A DNA stretch of 64,000 nt from Heloderma charlesbogerti (taxonomy: Eukaryota; Chordata; Lepidosauria; Squamata; Helodermatidae), in assembly GCA_026122225.1 (NCBI GenBank), contig JANEZZ010002204.1, forward strand, positions 496,001-560,000, given 5' to 3'. The position numbers and the translations under genes were made by a program. The notes beneath the pieces are model-generated. The model was not told the origin of the DNA. It ran no database searches and saw only the letters and a list, made by a program, of their open reading frames with translations. The number at the start of each line of letters is the position of its first letter. Positions within the stretch are counted from its first letter, which is position 1. Below are positions 23,264 to 35,047 of the stretch, one piece after another.

Positions 23264-23600
23264 TAGGGATACGTAGTGACTTGGTTTGCATGACAAGACA
23301 GCTCATCAAGGGTTAATTTACCCTCAAGCTGTGGTGTATGCCAGCCGCTATTATAAATATGCTACCCCTGACTGGGCGTTGTTGTGTTGTTAAACAAGCC
23401 TCGCATAACCCACAGTCTGTTGTAGGGTTTTGCAAGGGTTGTTTAACCTTCAAATAACCCCCGCCAGCTGGATTCGCATGACATGACAACCCCTGGTCAG
23501 GGGTTGCATATTCATAATAGTGGATAGCACATACCACTGCTCCTCACTGGTAAATTAGCCCTTATTGGGCTGTCATGTTCTGTGAACTGGCCCACTGACA
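23264..23600. mobile_element. Palindromic MITE at the 5' edge of L2
   Basis: It begins TAGGGATACGTAGTGAC, followed by 'ggtttgcatgacaagacag' and 'ggttaatttacc'. The right end shows the same motifs inverted ('ggtaaattagccc', 'gggctgtcatgttctgtgaac'). Inner inverted segments lie at about 23385-23405 and 23430-23500. It belongs to the same family as the element at 51449. Confidence 0.65.
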
Positions 23601-24120
23601 TAAAACAAAAGGTAGACGTGTTTTGGCCATAAGAAAAAAGGCCATAAGAAAACTACATGAATTTATTAGTCCAACTCAAAGATTTTAAGGATGTGTAAAC
23701 TCTTGCAATCCCCAGCTGTTACAAACAGCAGGTTAGGAAACTGGGACTTTATTCTCTTAGGGTTCTTCCTCAGAGAATCTTTGGTAGATTAAACTACCAA
23801 ATTTGTCTACTATTGACTTTTTTTTTTTGTACCTACCACAGCATCTCAATTTATCTCCAGCTTTATTAATATAAAAACTGCCTCCTTGATATCTACTCTT
23901 TTCCTCCATTCAAGGAATCTGTCTGATTCACCCAGGATGGAGACAACTTTTAGTTAACAGCTGGATTTTGTATTTTCAAAAATGGAGGATCAACAATTGT
24001 CTGCCACTTTCTTCTTCCCAGTGGTCCTAGGGGCACTGAAACCTGAAACCTGAAACCATCACGTTACATGGCAGAGCCCAGTCTGAATGTCTGCAAACCC
24101 TTTTCCTCCTATCTGTCACC
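23601..24120. other. Unassigned DNA
   Basis: AT-rich, with a T homopolymer near 23819-23829. Nothing was recognised. Confidence 0.4.
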
Positions 24121-24123
24121 TTA

Positions 24124-24561
24124 AGGGTGCAATCCTATCAAGATAGGCAGCCACCTATCCTAAGCAGGGCAGGAGAAGCATGGAGGGGATCGTTCCCCTG
24201 CCCTGCTTTTTTGGCTAGACAGCTGATTGCTGCTGTCTAGCCACAGGAGCACGGAGCAGGGAAGGAGGCTGCTGTACAACATATTGGATGTGTCGTGCAT
24301 GCAGCTATGCTCTCCTCTCCCCGGAATGCCCCCCAGCCACACCCCTTTCCGGGGTGCAGCCAGCGATCCCTGCACGCTCCTCTTGCGAGCATGGAGGATG
24401 GGGCTGTTCCACACTGCCTCCAAGGCAGTGCAGAAGTGGGGGGAGATCTGTTTTCTCGGAACTGACCTCAGAGCACGGGCTCTGAGGTTGGTTCCGGGAA
24501 AATGGCACATCCCCCCCTATGGCTGTCTAGCTGCTGTCTAGCAGCCATAGGATTGCTCCCT
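24124..24561. mobile_element. GC-rich MITE with AGGGTGCAATCCTAT termini
   Basis: The left end AGGGTGCAATCCTAT is mirrored by the right end ATAGGATTGCTCCCT. TTAA precedes the left end and CTAA follows the right. Stem-loop 'ggctagacag ... ctgtctagcc' occurs near the left end (24213-24241) and 'gctgtctagc' near the right (24523-24543). The interior is GC-rich. The same family appears at 39082. TTAA flanks hint at piggyBac-like targeting, but one flank is altered, so the superfamily is open. Confidence 0.6.
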
Positions 24562-25165
24562 AAGACTCTGGCTATGCAAATATCATAACTACAATATCCA
24601 GTCAGCCTACCTCCACCTTATTTCCCCACCTTATTCCCCCAACCTGCTTTTTGTAACATCTTGCCTGATGAAGAGATCTGGAGATCTAGAAAACTTGCAC
24701 ATTTGTTGTGATCTCTGAGTCAGCCTAATAAAAGTGTTTCATTATATGGAGATCGACAGAAGTAGTCCAGAATGTATGTTCTTTCTTACCTTGCAATGAA
24801 TTTCAAAGAGCCTGATGAATTCAGTACATTCAGTTTGGTGATGGAATGAGTGACTTCATTCTTCCCCCGATTTTCCCCCTTTTCCTCTGTTGTAGACACA
24901 TTTTTACACAACACAGTGGTGTTAGAAATGCAGATAAGCTTTTTGTTCTTTTTCTGCAACTATCACACAAGTGCTCCTGTTAGTTCTTTATAAACTCTCC
25001 CCATCTGCTTGTCCACGGTGGTGATGCATGTTTCAAAAATAACAAATACAACAGGCGTATTGCTCTAATTCTTGAGCCATGTCAGAGTCTTGATACATAA
25101 ACTTTGCTGTTTCTTAGGTGCTAGAATCACTGTGGCATGAGGTGGGGTGTTGCCCTGGCCATGGG

Positions 25166-25585
25166 TGTTGAACTCTTAGGTTAGAGGTGCCAAGATAGTG
25201 ATAAATCAGATTCAAAGGTTTACTTACAAGGAGACTTTATTGGGTAACTTACAGCTCACAGATCAGACAGCTTCTCTGAACCCAGAGCCATTGGGTATAA
25301 TGGGTTTTATACAATACATGTTAGCAGTATAACAGCAGCAAGCACCCCCTAGCGTTCATTCCCAGCGTAAACTAACAGCGCTTGGTTCTCAGCACAGCCA
25401 CCTGTAAACAAACTTTGCTTCCCAGGCAGAGTGCTTGATAACACTCTCACTCATTAGTATGGAATGTGCTAGGCTGCGCTATCAGCCCTTTGAATCATCT
25501 TCACATGCCCAGAGGCTTACTAGCAAGGGAATTGCACCAATAATGAACTTAAGCAAGCATTATGGATCTCTAGGCCCCTCTGACA
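25166..25585 (-). mobile_element. Putative solo LTR
   Basis: The minus strand has a TATA-like GTATAAAAC (25304-25312), followed 63 nt downstream by a polyadenylation signal AATAAA (25236-25241) in 'ccaataaagtctcc'. That spacing is typical of an LTR U3-R boundary. Candidate ends TGTTGA (25166) and TGACA (25585) give TG...CA on a unit of 420 bp. No target duplication was found, so the edges are uncertain. No internal retroviral coding region is adjacent. Confidence 0.5.
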
Positions 25586-25719
25586 CTACAAATGACTTGG
25601 CTACGCTCCTGGGGCCAATACAGGCGGAGCACCTTTCAGTATGGCCATGTATGAGAGAAGGTCGTTTTAAACTTTTGTTTCAATACACTAAACACACCTA
25701 GGATTAAAGTGTGCGGATC

Positions 25720-25852
25720 TCAGCCCAACCTACCTCACAGGGTTGTTGTTGTGAGGATAAAATGGAGAGGAGGAGGACAATGTAAGCTGCCTTGGGTTCC
25801 TTGCAAGAGGAAAAAAGGCAGGATATACATGCAATAAATAAATAAATAAATA
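25720..25852 (+). mobile_element. MIR-like SINE, 3' part
   Basis: The plus strand reads 'ctacctcacagggttgttg', 'tgaggataaaatgga', 'gctgccttgggttcc', 'aggatatacatgcaataaat'. This is the conserved core and L2-like tail of MIR-type SINEs, ending in an AAAT microsatellite (25833-25852). Confidence 0.6.
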
Positions 25853-27520
25853 GGTATAAACACAATAGCTGTTTCATGAACCATTTTTTAAGGTAGTGTT
25901 TTGGTTCTTGTCAAGTGTACTGCTCTGGGCAGTTCTTTCCCAAGCTCATCTACTTAAAATGGAGTAGATTTTATCTCTGGTTCTACAGTAATACATAGCA
26001 GACATCTAAAAGTTTTGACCATTCATAGGCAAAGTTCAGAAAAGGTGTCTGAGTCAAAGTTCAGCTAAGGATCTAAGTATCACTTAGATATAGAATGTTA
26101 AAGAAAAAAGTTTCCCAGGTGGAGTCACATAGTGCTTTGGTGCATGTACGCCTGCCTACCTGCTTGCAATTGGGCAGATTACATATTAGCTTTCATGCAA
26201 TCAAACTCTCACCTTGTTTAGAACAGGAGAGGTTCTTTCAAAAAGAAGTTTATTCCTCCCCTCTTCTTCCTGGCATCCAGGTTGGGAATTCTCTGGCTCT
26301 TTATTATGAGGTAGTACAAGGGAAATAATTGGAGTGCTTGCAGCAATCCTGAAGAAATCTAGCAAAAATGCACACCCTAGGAATATTTGTGAGTTTGATT
26401 AGTCAGTAATTTTAATCATATGTTACCCCCAGGAGGAAGAGAATTTAAACCACATTTGGTTTACATGAGTAGTTTTTAAAGATGTTAGTTCTATGTTTCA
26501 AGTTTCTCCCTCTATGGATGTTTGGTATATGGATATGTTTTTGGAGTTTTGCAAAATGTGTCCATTTAAATTTTAAGTTCCTGTAAAAAAACCCCTCTTA
26601 AATTATTGCAGTTGGGGAAAACAGCCTTTGAATCAGAGGCTGTTTGAACAAGGGCTGGTTAGACTGATAAGTGACTGGCAGGTTAAACAGTCTTGCTGTC
26701 ATCTGGCTTCTCGCTGTGATACAGTGCTGAAGGTACCAAATAAATCTCATGCAGTAACCACAATCCAGTTTTAATTAAACTCTTAGTGCCGGTACCTGTT
26801 TTTTAATTAGCAGAAAAAATGTGCAGCTGTCTGCCCTCTCCTTCTACATCCTCTCCTTAAACTGTTGATTGCTGCTCTGTGGGAATTCTGTATTGGACAC
26901 ACATTTGATTTAAAGTAGGAGCATGTCCTTTTGCGTAAAATTCTTGAAGTGCAAAGTCCCTCAGCTATTCATTATCATTAGTGTGACCTAGCTAATGTAC
27001 TGTTGAGTTTGATTAAAGTGGAGTGAAGACTTCCTGTTTCTCCACCCCACTTGTCACACTCATTGTTGAAGTGGGAAACACCCCTTACTCATCTGCAACA
27101 ATAGAAGGGATGAATATGGTAGTAAGGAGGTAGAGGTGGAGACTGCCATTTACAGAGAGGATTAAGCTCTTCCCTGCTTCTGACAACTTCAGCCCCTAAA
27201 TCAGGCCTGCTCTTGTCTGCCTAACCCCATCCTAGGTTCTGTTTTTCTTCATCATGCTGGAGTGACAGAATATTTAGAACTGGCTTTTTATGGATGGACA
27301 GGATTGGGATGCAGAATTACTAGCAATATTAATTTTGTCTTGGTCCCAGATTTACTGACAAAGTAGAGTGTGCTTCATAAAACATTTGATATAAAAAAGT
27401 GAGTATAGGGTGAATATTCATATAGGGTGCTTTCAAATACCTCTTAAGTGAAATCTGACGTGGTTATGCCATTATTGATTTCAAAGTCTAGGTTTGGAGT
27501 GGTCATATGCTTAATATGCT
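25853..27520. other. Unassigned AT-rich DNA
   Basis: No gene or repeat could be supported. Confidence 0.4.
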
Positions 27521-27521
27521 A

Positions 27522-27590
27522 TTATTAAGCTTCGGCTATTGGGCGGTATAGAAATGAAATAAATAAAAAAATAAAATAAATAAATCTCAA
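27522..27590 (+). mobile_element. L2 3'-tail fragment
   Basis: 'cttcggctattgggcggtat' and 'agaaatgaaataaata' form the L2 3' terminus, also seen in reverse at 33545 and 46295. Only about 65 bp is present. Confidence 0.7.
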
Positions 27591-28200
27591 AAACAGATCA
27601 TAAGGAGATATGCATAGAGCTGCTAATTAACCAATTCTGTAATGTAACCTTGTGCAAACGAATACTCATGAAATAGAGTATTGTCCACTTTGATAAAGCA
27701 ACTTTGAACCTTCAGGTGCAGTTTAACCCCCCCCCCTCATGAAATAACCAGCAACAAAATACATTTCAGACTATATCCACTAGCTATTGGCATTTAACTT
27801 CTCTGCTAAGTAGGAGGCATGACCTGAGCATTTGGGAAATGGGTTCAATGGGCTGAAACACTGTATAACTACGCAAACATTTTTTTCAAAGCTAATAAAT
27901 AGTAATATTCAACACAATTTAAAATTATCTGAAGTGCTATGTATTGTACTTTCTCTTTTTTAAAGCTTCATTTCTTGTTTGCATCTTTCTTGGTGAAATC
28001 CTTGAAATGGTGTGACATGAATAATGAAGATGACGCTCACACACTCTTTCTAAAGACCACATGAAAATGATTGAGTGCCAAATGGTAGCGCCATTAAAAC
28101 ATAAGGAAATCACTGAGAACTTCTTGCACATTCATGTGTGGCATGTTTTGCACCTGCACATGGCCATCGGTTCTTCTGGTAAAGGCATAAGGCACTTTGG
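27591..28200. other. Unassigned DNA
   Basis: Contains a C homopolymer near 27728. Nothing was recognised. Confidence 0.4.
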
Positions 28201-28204
28201 GGAG

Positions 28205-28345
28205 GAGCTGTACTCAGTAATAGGGCACATGTCTCGGGTTCAGTCTGTGGCACCTTTGGATAGGGCTGGAAAAGACACCAGTCTGAACCCCTGGAAAGCT
28301 TCTTCTAATAGACAATATTGAGCTAGATGGACCAATGGTCTGATT
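28205..28345 (+). mobile_element. tRNA-derived SINE
   Basis: Box A-like 'actcagtaatagggcacat', box B-like 'gggttcagtctg', body 'gggctggaaaagacacc', tail 'gagctagatggaccaatggt'. Same family as the SINEs at 7855, 59318 and 61411. Confidence 0.65.
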
Positions 28346-28369
28346 TGGCCTAAGGTAATTTACCGTTAT

Positions 28370-29220
28370 GGTTCCTAAAATAACTGTTTGTAATCTGATG
28401 TTGATGTTCAAGGTCAGAAACAAGTGGTCCATGTGTCGAAATCACAGAATTATTGTAGCTGATTAATAACAATGCATGGACTAGTCTGAGAGAATCCAGA
28501 CCCATAGTCAGTGGCCATAATCCAAAGAAGAAATGTATAAGTAAGGGAACTGTATATGCAGTTGGAGTTCTCTTTAAAGTGTTCCCTGGAGAATTTCCTC
28601 TCCTCAAAATTCGGCATGCTGTTGTTCAAAGTTTCAAAAGCAGCTTGCGTCTTCATCAGTAGGAGATACTGCAGAGAAAATTGTAAGGAAGTTCCAGCTG
28701 CATAACTTGCATGTGAACTACTTACTTAGAACATAGCTGGCAGTTTTTCTCAATCAAAAGGAGCCAAACGTAGGTAGAAGGAAGATTCTGAAAACTGAGA
28801 TTGGAATAGGGCAGGGCTCTGGAGTGCAATCTGAGGCAAACAGCAGCTAACGGGGATGCTTTCTGGTAGCTCAAACATCTTGACAGGAAATAAGATAGTT
28901 TATTGTCTGTGGCCACTAATAGGGGAATTACACACACAGTAATGCTTTCTAAACCACAAAGCAGAGAATGTATAGCTGACGGGCAGTAAAGTAATCAGGG
29001 TGGCTTTTGGATAACCGGATTCTAGTCTGACAGGACCCTACCCCTTAAAATTACAAGAATGCAAAACAGAAGGTTCTCTGAATTATGCTATGCTCTCATG
29101 CTCCAGAGTGACTTCACTCACCCAGGTTACAGTAGTTTAGTGGTTTCGTCCCATAGTTGGTAAAGCTATAAATATTTCCAGGTCAGACTTATTCTTTGCC
29201 TGGGCAATAATCAGGGATGA
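28370..29220. other. Unassigned DNA
   Basis: No supported feature. Confidence 0.4.
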
Positions 29221-29224
29221 CTAT

Positions 29225-29432
29225 GACCAGGTTCGGATGACACGGCACGGCTTGCATATTCAGATGGCGGCCATATGCGCCCAGAGAGCTTTGGCTATTA
29301 CGCAGTATAGAAATGTAATAATTAATAATAATAATATAATAATAATAATGCATCCTCCATGTGCCGGAGCCTCACCATGGGTTAAATAAATAAATAACCC
29401 ACATTGGGCTGTTGTGTTGTGCAAACGATCCC
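29225..29432. mobile_element. MITE carrying an L2 tail
   Basis: The left terminus 'gaccaggttcggatgacac' is mirrored by 'gttgtgcaaacgatccc' at the right, with a 'gggtta ... taaccca' step inside. The middle (about 29281-29350) is an L2 3' tail ('agagctttggctattacgca') ending in an AAT microsatellite. Either the tail inserted into the MITE or the MITE captured it. Confidence 0.55.
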
Positions 29433-30090
29433 TATGTCTGCCTGGTGGCTAGTGTGATCTCTCTGTACCTGTAAGGACTCTATTGCCTGCGTCCTTGCTT
29501 GTCCGTCTGCCCTGCTGCTTGTTAGTTTTCTCTTGGGCTCGGTCCTTAGGCACTCATGCCTGCTACTTCCCACCCTGCTTCCCTTACAAAGGCTGTCTAA
29601 GTCCCAGCATCATGCCTCCCTCTGCATTAGACCGTGCTGCCTTTAACTTCTCTGTACTTGGCTGGGGTATAGTGATTTGTTAGTTACAGCTTCTCTTCTG
29701 AGCAGACAATAGCCCTGTAAAGATACTTCATGTATGTACAGATGAATACATGGGGATGTGGTGTTTGGAAGTCAGAATTGCACCTGCTGGCACTGCCCTG
29801 ACCTCCATTTGTTCAAAGTGTCGTCTGAACAATGGCTCATATGCGTATGCTCAATCCGTAGCATCCGTTTTTGCAACCAACAACTACAAATGCTGGGGTA
29901 TACATGTACAGGCTCCTGTGCAGACAGGACTTTGAATGCGTGGAGACCATCTAGCTTTGAGTCCTGCATGACCTGGTCCCTGCACTCTGCCTATCTCATT
30001 TCCATCTGGCTGTGTGGGCAGAGCCCTGACTTACTGACTCCAGCTTCAAAGGCTCCTTCGGAAGCTGCCTGGAGAGCACCAGTCCGTTTG
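29433..30090. other. Unassigned DNA, moderate GC
   Basis: ORFs of up to 174 codons occur here (for example 29758-30282, plus) but show no domain, run into the hAT-like element and have no supporting codon pattern. An old LTR is possible, but no poly(A) or TATA arrangement was seen. Confidence 0.35.
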
Positions 30091-30098
30091 GTGCATGA

Positions 30099-31200
30099 TA
30101 GGGATGTGAATTGGATTCAGACAAAGGCCAAGCCAAATCTGGCCTCTTTGGACTATTTTGGGTGCTTCCCGAGGCAAAATGGGTTTCCTTCCGAAGTGAC
30201 CAGAACCAGAACTGGACCCTGCATTAGGCTTTGTTCTCAATTTGGCTTCGGAAAGGCAGACAGTGTGTGTTTCCAAAAATAGTGTCTTTTGCTTTCCTTC
30301 TCTAAACACTGATGAGGGGGGAGAGGGGTTGAGTGACGGACAGGTGCACCCTCGCATCATAGGGCTCGTTTACTAGGGGCTCTCCAATCACTGTGCTTTG
30401 CGGGGGGGGGGCAAGGATGGGACAGTGAAATTTACCATTCTTCCAACTATGAAAAAAAAGTTAAACTGGTTTTCAATCACCACAACTCCCCAGCTCCTGC
30501 ACCTATCCTTCTGAAACTTTGCAGGTAACTTGCCTGGAGACACCTCTGTGATATATACCATTTTCATACAAATTTCCCCAAAAACTACTGGGGGGGGGAA
30601 TGGGAATTGAGTCACCAGCACCCCGATTTGAGGACTTTTCTTCCACATAAACTGCTATATCTACCTTTCTGAAACTTCAGTTTTCTTACTTAGGTCTACC
30701 ACTGTGTTTGTCATTTTCAGAAGAATTGTCATTTTTTGGATACCCTCAAAATGTCAAGGCTGCCCTTGCACAATCCCCCCTGCACCTATTTATCTGAAAC
30801 TTGGCAGGCCGATCTCTTAAGAGGCAACTATCCCTGAAAGTTTCATCCAGTTCTTCCAAGAAATAAATAAGTTATCAGCAGTTCTCTTTAAAAAGAAATA
30901 AAAATATAAATTTGCATAGCACAATAATCATTGCACCTATTGTCCTGAAATTTAGCAGGCACTGTTGCCTCCTGAGGGGCTACTATGTCTGCAAGTTTCA
31001 TCCAGTTCTGATGAACAGAAAATAGTTTTAGCCAGTTTTTATTTCATATGATAGTCAGTGGAAGATATGAAGCCTTGGATTTCTGAATCTTGACTCAGGT
31101 TTGGAACAAGTTGAAGTAGACTACCCCTGAATCAGTCCAAGCAGAATTGGGCCATTTCCTGAAGCACCAGATTGGAGTCGACTCTTGGTGCACACCTCTA
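30099..31200. mobile_element. Non-autonomous hAT-like element, 1.1 kb, with 8-bp TSD
   Basis: It begins TAGGGATGTGAATTGG and ends GGTGCACACCTCTA. It is flanked by GTGCATGA (30091-30098) and GTGCATGT (31201-31208), an 8-bp duplication with one mismatch. The interior carries an imperfect repeat of about 150 bp with the theme 'tgcacctat..ctgaaacttggcagg', seen near 30498, 30661, 30781 and 30932, with 'gaaagtttcatccagttct' following the last two. There is no transposase ORF. Termini and TSD length support hAT. Confidence 0.8.
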
Positions 31201-31208
31201 GTGCATGT

Positions 31209-33520
31209 TATGGGAAGAATTGGTGTGGTTTGTGATTTTCAGTTGCCTGGAAAGAGAAGGAGGTGCCCATGAAGAAAGATGAGAACTAGGGGTCATGTGA
31301 GATATGGGCTATCCAGCCATTGTTTGAGCATTGGTGAACTTTGTGGCATTGACCTTATGGGTGGTTGAGAGGACTGAAAATAGGAGCATGTTTTCTGCTG
31401 TATTTATATTTGAGTTTAACATACCTTTGATTTCTGCTGTTGTATTGTAATGTTGCTCTGTTGCTTTGATAGATTTTGAATCTACTTGTTTTGAAATATA
31501 ACATTTTGATACCGATGTATTTTTGCTACTACTACCTTAGTGATTTGAATTGGTCAGTGAAGGGTTTGTTAGCCAAATGTAGATTTTTTTTTTTTAGATA
31601 ACTGTTTATGAAAGAAATGTGTTCTCCTATATTTAAGGAAATTTTAATTGGAATGCCTCTGTTGGTAATGTAGATATAATATTGTATTCGGAGATGTGCT
31701 CAGTACATTTATGATTCTATTTTTTTTGTACTTATAGATGAAATGATTTTTTAGTCTTGTGATCTGCTTTGAGAATAATTTGGAAAAGAAGCATACAAAT
31801 AAACATTATGATTATGAAGAGGATGAGGTTGGTATGGGAACAGTAGATGCAGTCCCAGTTCCCACCCCCTCCCTTGACATATACACTCAGCTGTGTACAG
31901 ATGCAACTTTTGCACAGGACACTTCCTACAGCAGTTAATTAAGTTTTCACTGTAAGTGATTTAAATTGCATAGATTCCCAACACCTGACCTCCACAGTGA
32001 ATTAGGTGCATGCTTGCAGACACTCCTGACTAGTTCACACATTCAACCAAATCAAGCAGTAGAGTTTTTCCTGCACTTAGCTCTGGATGTTGTGGGGGAG
32101 CTTACATGCTTGAATTTTCTTCCCATTGAGAGAGAAACTCCTTGGCCAAAGGGGTGGGTATGGGTGGGGAAACATATCTGTGGAAAAGTTAAACTTAACC
32201 CTTTCCCCCAACATGCGGTTTTTCGATGTACAGGAAAATATTTAGGTCCAGTGTCTATCAAAATACATCCTTGTTCGGGGCATTCTTGAAAGACAGTTCT
32301 CAACCTGTTATAACACAGCTGCAACTGAAGGAGGATGTATTCCAAAACACACTGGACATAAATAAACGTTTCCCCCATTCATCTGAAGGTTACCTCCATT
32401 ATTTTTTCTGCGATTTATGCCTTCCCATTCTCCTCCCTTCCCCCGCACCCCTGCCCCTTATGTACAGGGTACTCTTTTTGGTGGGGGACATTCAAACATA
32501 CTATTCCCTCACCTGCATGTTGAATCTTTACCTAAGGAGGACCAATTCCCTGCTGTTACTAAAATAATCTGATATTTAACACTTCAGTTTGCTGTTGGAG
32601 CTTGTCTTTAAGCATATATACTCAGTCATTTTTGAACTTTTGTGCTGAATAGTGATACATAAAGTTTTCTATCTGGAACAGTTAAGAAGACAAGAAATCC
32701 CTGTCTTCATGCTTTTCAGTGTCCCATAATTATCTTTGTCCAGTTTTGTAACTTGTATATCTTGTCAGAAGTTCATGATGAGCTTTTGAAGCAGACAGTT
32801 TGTCCATTTGCATGCATAATGCATAGCTGTGGAAATGTGAGTCTGTATGAAAAGCATGTAGTGTTTGCCTTGTTCTTGCATCAGAATAATTTTTTTCCTT
32901 TGTCCATTTTATGCTTGTTTCCAGAGGCTTAAAATGAAAGCTTTGTTTCTGAAATAATGGCTTAGTGTAAGCTTATATTGTTGATCCCCTTAGTAGATGC
33001 AATGTAATCCACTTTGGTAATGTGAATTTTTAAACAATCATCAACCTTTGCTGTTAACCCTTGTATACGAATGGTAATACTGTATGAAAAACTACAAAGG
33101 AATTCAGTGCCCTGGTTTAACATAAGACTTAGAGGGCACTTCACAACATTAGCATTCCTTTATTCTCAAGCAGCCTATGTTCAAATCACACAGTACAAAA
33201 TATAAGGGAGTGGTTTATAAAACACTGAAGCTGAAATTCAAATATAATTTTCCATAAAACAAATGAGAAAACTGCTTTTAAGGAAAGCATTCCAAAGTGT
33301 CCATCCATTTTTAAAAATAAGCCTTTTCCTGGCCTGGGGGTCTATCAAATTTTGGAGAAATCCCTGTCTTCAAAATGTGTAATATGAAGATTTATATGTA
33401 AGGCTACTACAGCGTAATACACTATTATGAAATAATTCAACAGTGCTATAACATTTAACTCAATATCCAAATATGTTGCTAGTCCTTAGTATTATCCTGT
33501 ATGGGACAACTTGGGTCTAG
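31209..33520. other. Unassigned AT-rich DNA
   Basis: A weak LINE-tail-like stretch lies at 31726-31810 ('gatctgctttgagaataa', 'catacaaataaac'). Nothing else could be supported. Confidence 0.4.
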
Positions 33521-35047
33521 ATTTATTTATTTATTTATTTATTTATTTCATTTCTATACCGCCCAATAGCCGAAGCTCTCTGGGCAGTTCACAAAAATTA
33601 AAACCAAACAACACACAATAAAACAATTTAAAATAGATAGAACATTAAAACCACAATATAACAATACAACCACAATAAAACCTAGCAGCAGTGCAGGAGT
33701 TTAAAATACAGATTTAAAACAGCAAAGATAAAAATTTAGAAAGCTAAAATGCTAAAATGCCTGGGAAAATGAAAAGGTCTTCACCTGGCGCTGAAAGGAA
33801 TACAATGTAGGTGCCAGGCGAACCTCACTAGGGAGCTCATTCCAGAGCCGGGGTGCCACAGCAGAAAAAGCCCTCCTCCTAGTAGCCACCCACCTCACTT
33901 CCTTTGGCAGGTTTTCACGGAGAAGGGCCGCTGAGGATGATCTTAAGGTCCGGGCAGGCACATATGGGAGGAGGAGATCCTTCAGGTAACCTGGCCCCAA
34001 GCCGTTAAGGGCTTTGAATGTTAACACCAGCACTTTGAATCGGGCCCGGAAATGGACTGGCAGCCAGTGCAGCTGGAAAAGTACTGGCGTAATATGAGCT
34101 CGCAGGCCAGTCCCTGTTAACAATCTTGCTGCCCTATTTTGGACCAGCTGAAGTTTCCGGACCATTTTCAAAGGCAGCCCCACGTATAACGCATTGCAGT
34201 AATCCAGACGAGAAGTTATCAGAGCATGGATAACTGTAGCTAGGCTATCTCTGTCCAGATAAGGGCGTAGTTGGTATACCAGCCCAAGCTGATAAAAAGT
34301 GCTCCGTGCCACTGAGTTCACCTGTGCCTCAAGTGACAGTTCTGGATCTAAGAGCACCCCCAAACTACGAACCTGATCCTTTAGGGGGAGTGCAACCCCC
34401 TCCAGAACAGGTTGAATATCACCTAGCTGGGCAGACGAACCACCCACTAACAGTACCTGTGTCTTGTCTGGATTGAGTTTCAGTTTATTAGCCCTCATCC
34501 AGTCCATTACCGTGCCCAGGCACTGATTCAGAACAGCCACTTCCTCACCTGGTTTTGATGAGAAAGAGAGGTAGAGCTGGGTGTCATCTGCATATTGATG
34601 GCACCTCAGCCCACACCTCCGGATAACCTCCCCCAGGGGTTTCATGTAGATGTTAAACAGCATGGGGGATAAAATAGAGCCCTGTGGAACCCCATGGCAC
34701 AATTGCCATGGCACAGAGCAATAATCTCCCAGCACCACCTTCTGGAATCGGCCATCCAAGTAGGAGCGGAACCACTGTAGTGCAGTGCCTCCAACTCCTA
34801 ACCCAGACAACCTATCCAGAAGGATACCATGGTCGATGGTATCGAAAGCCACTGAGAGGTCCAGGAGAATCAACAGGGTCGCACTCCCCCTGTCCCTCTC
34901 CCAGCAGAGGTCATCCCACAGGGCGACCAAGGCAGTTTCCGTTCCAAAACCAGGCCTGAAGCCCGATTGAAATGGATGTAGATAATCCGTTTCATTCAAC
35001 AGTGCCTGGAGCTGTCCTACAACCACCCGCTCAAGCACCTTGCCCAG
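33521..35047 (-). mobile_element. Young 5'-truncated L2-clade LINE
   Basis: The 3' end at left has an ATTT microsatellite (33521-33548), then the reverse of the L2 terminus 'ggcggtatagaaatgaaat'. The element runs 5'-ward to 35047, where homology to the longer copy at 46276 stops abruptly (5' truncation during reverse transcription). The two copies are nearly identical by eye over the shared 1.5 kb, so both are recent. Confidence 0.92.

Noticed and set aside
29758..30282. 174-codon plus-strand ORF
   Set aside because: No domain; it crosses the boundary of the hAT-like element at 30099.
33521..33548. Candidate CRISPR-like or satellite array
   Set aside because: A plain ATTT microsatellite at the L2 3' end.
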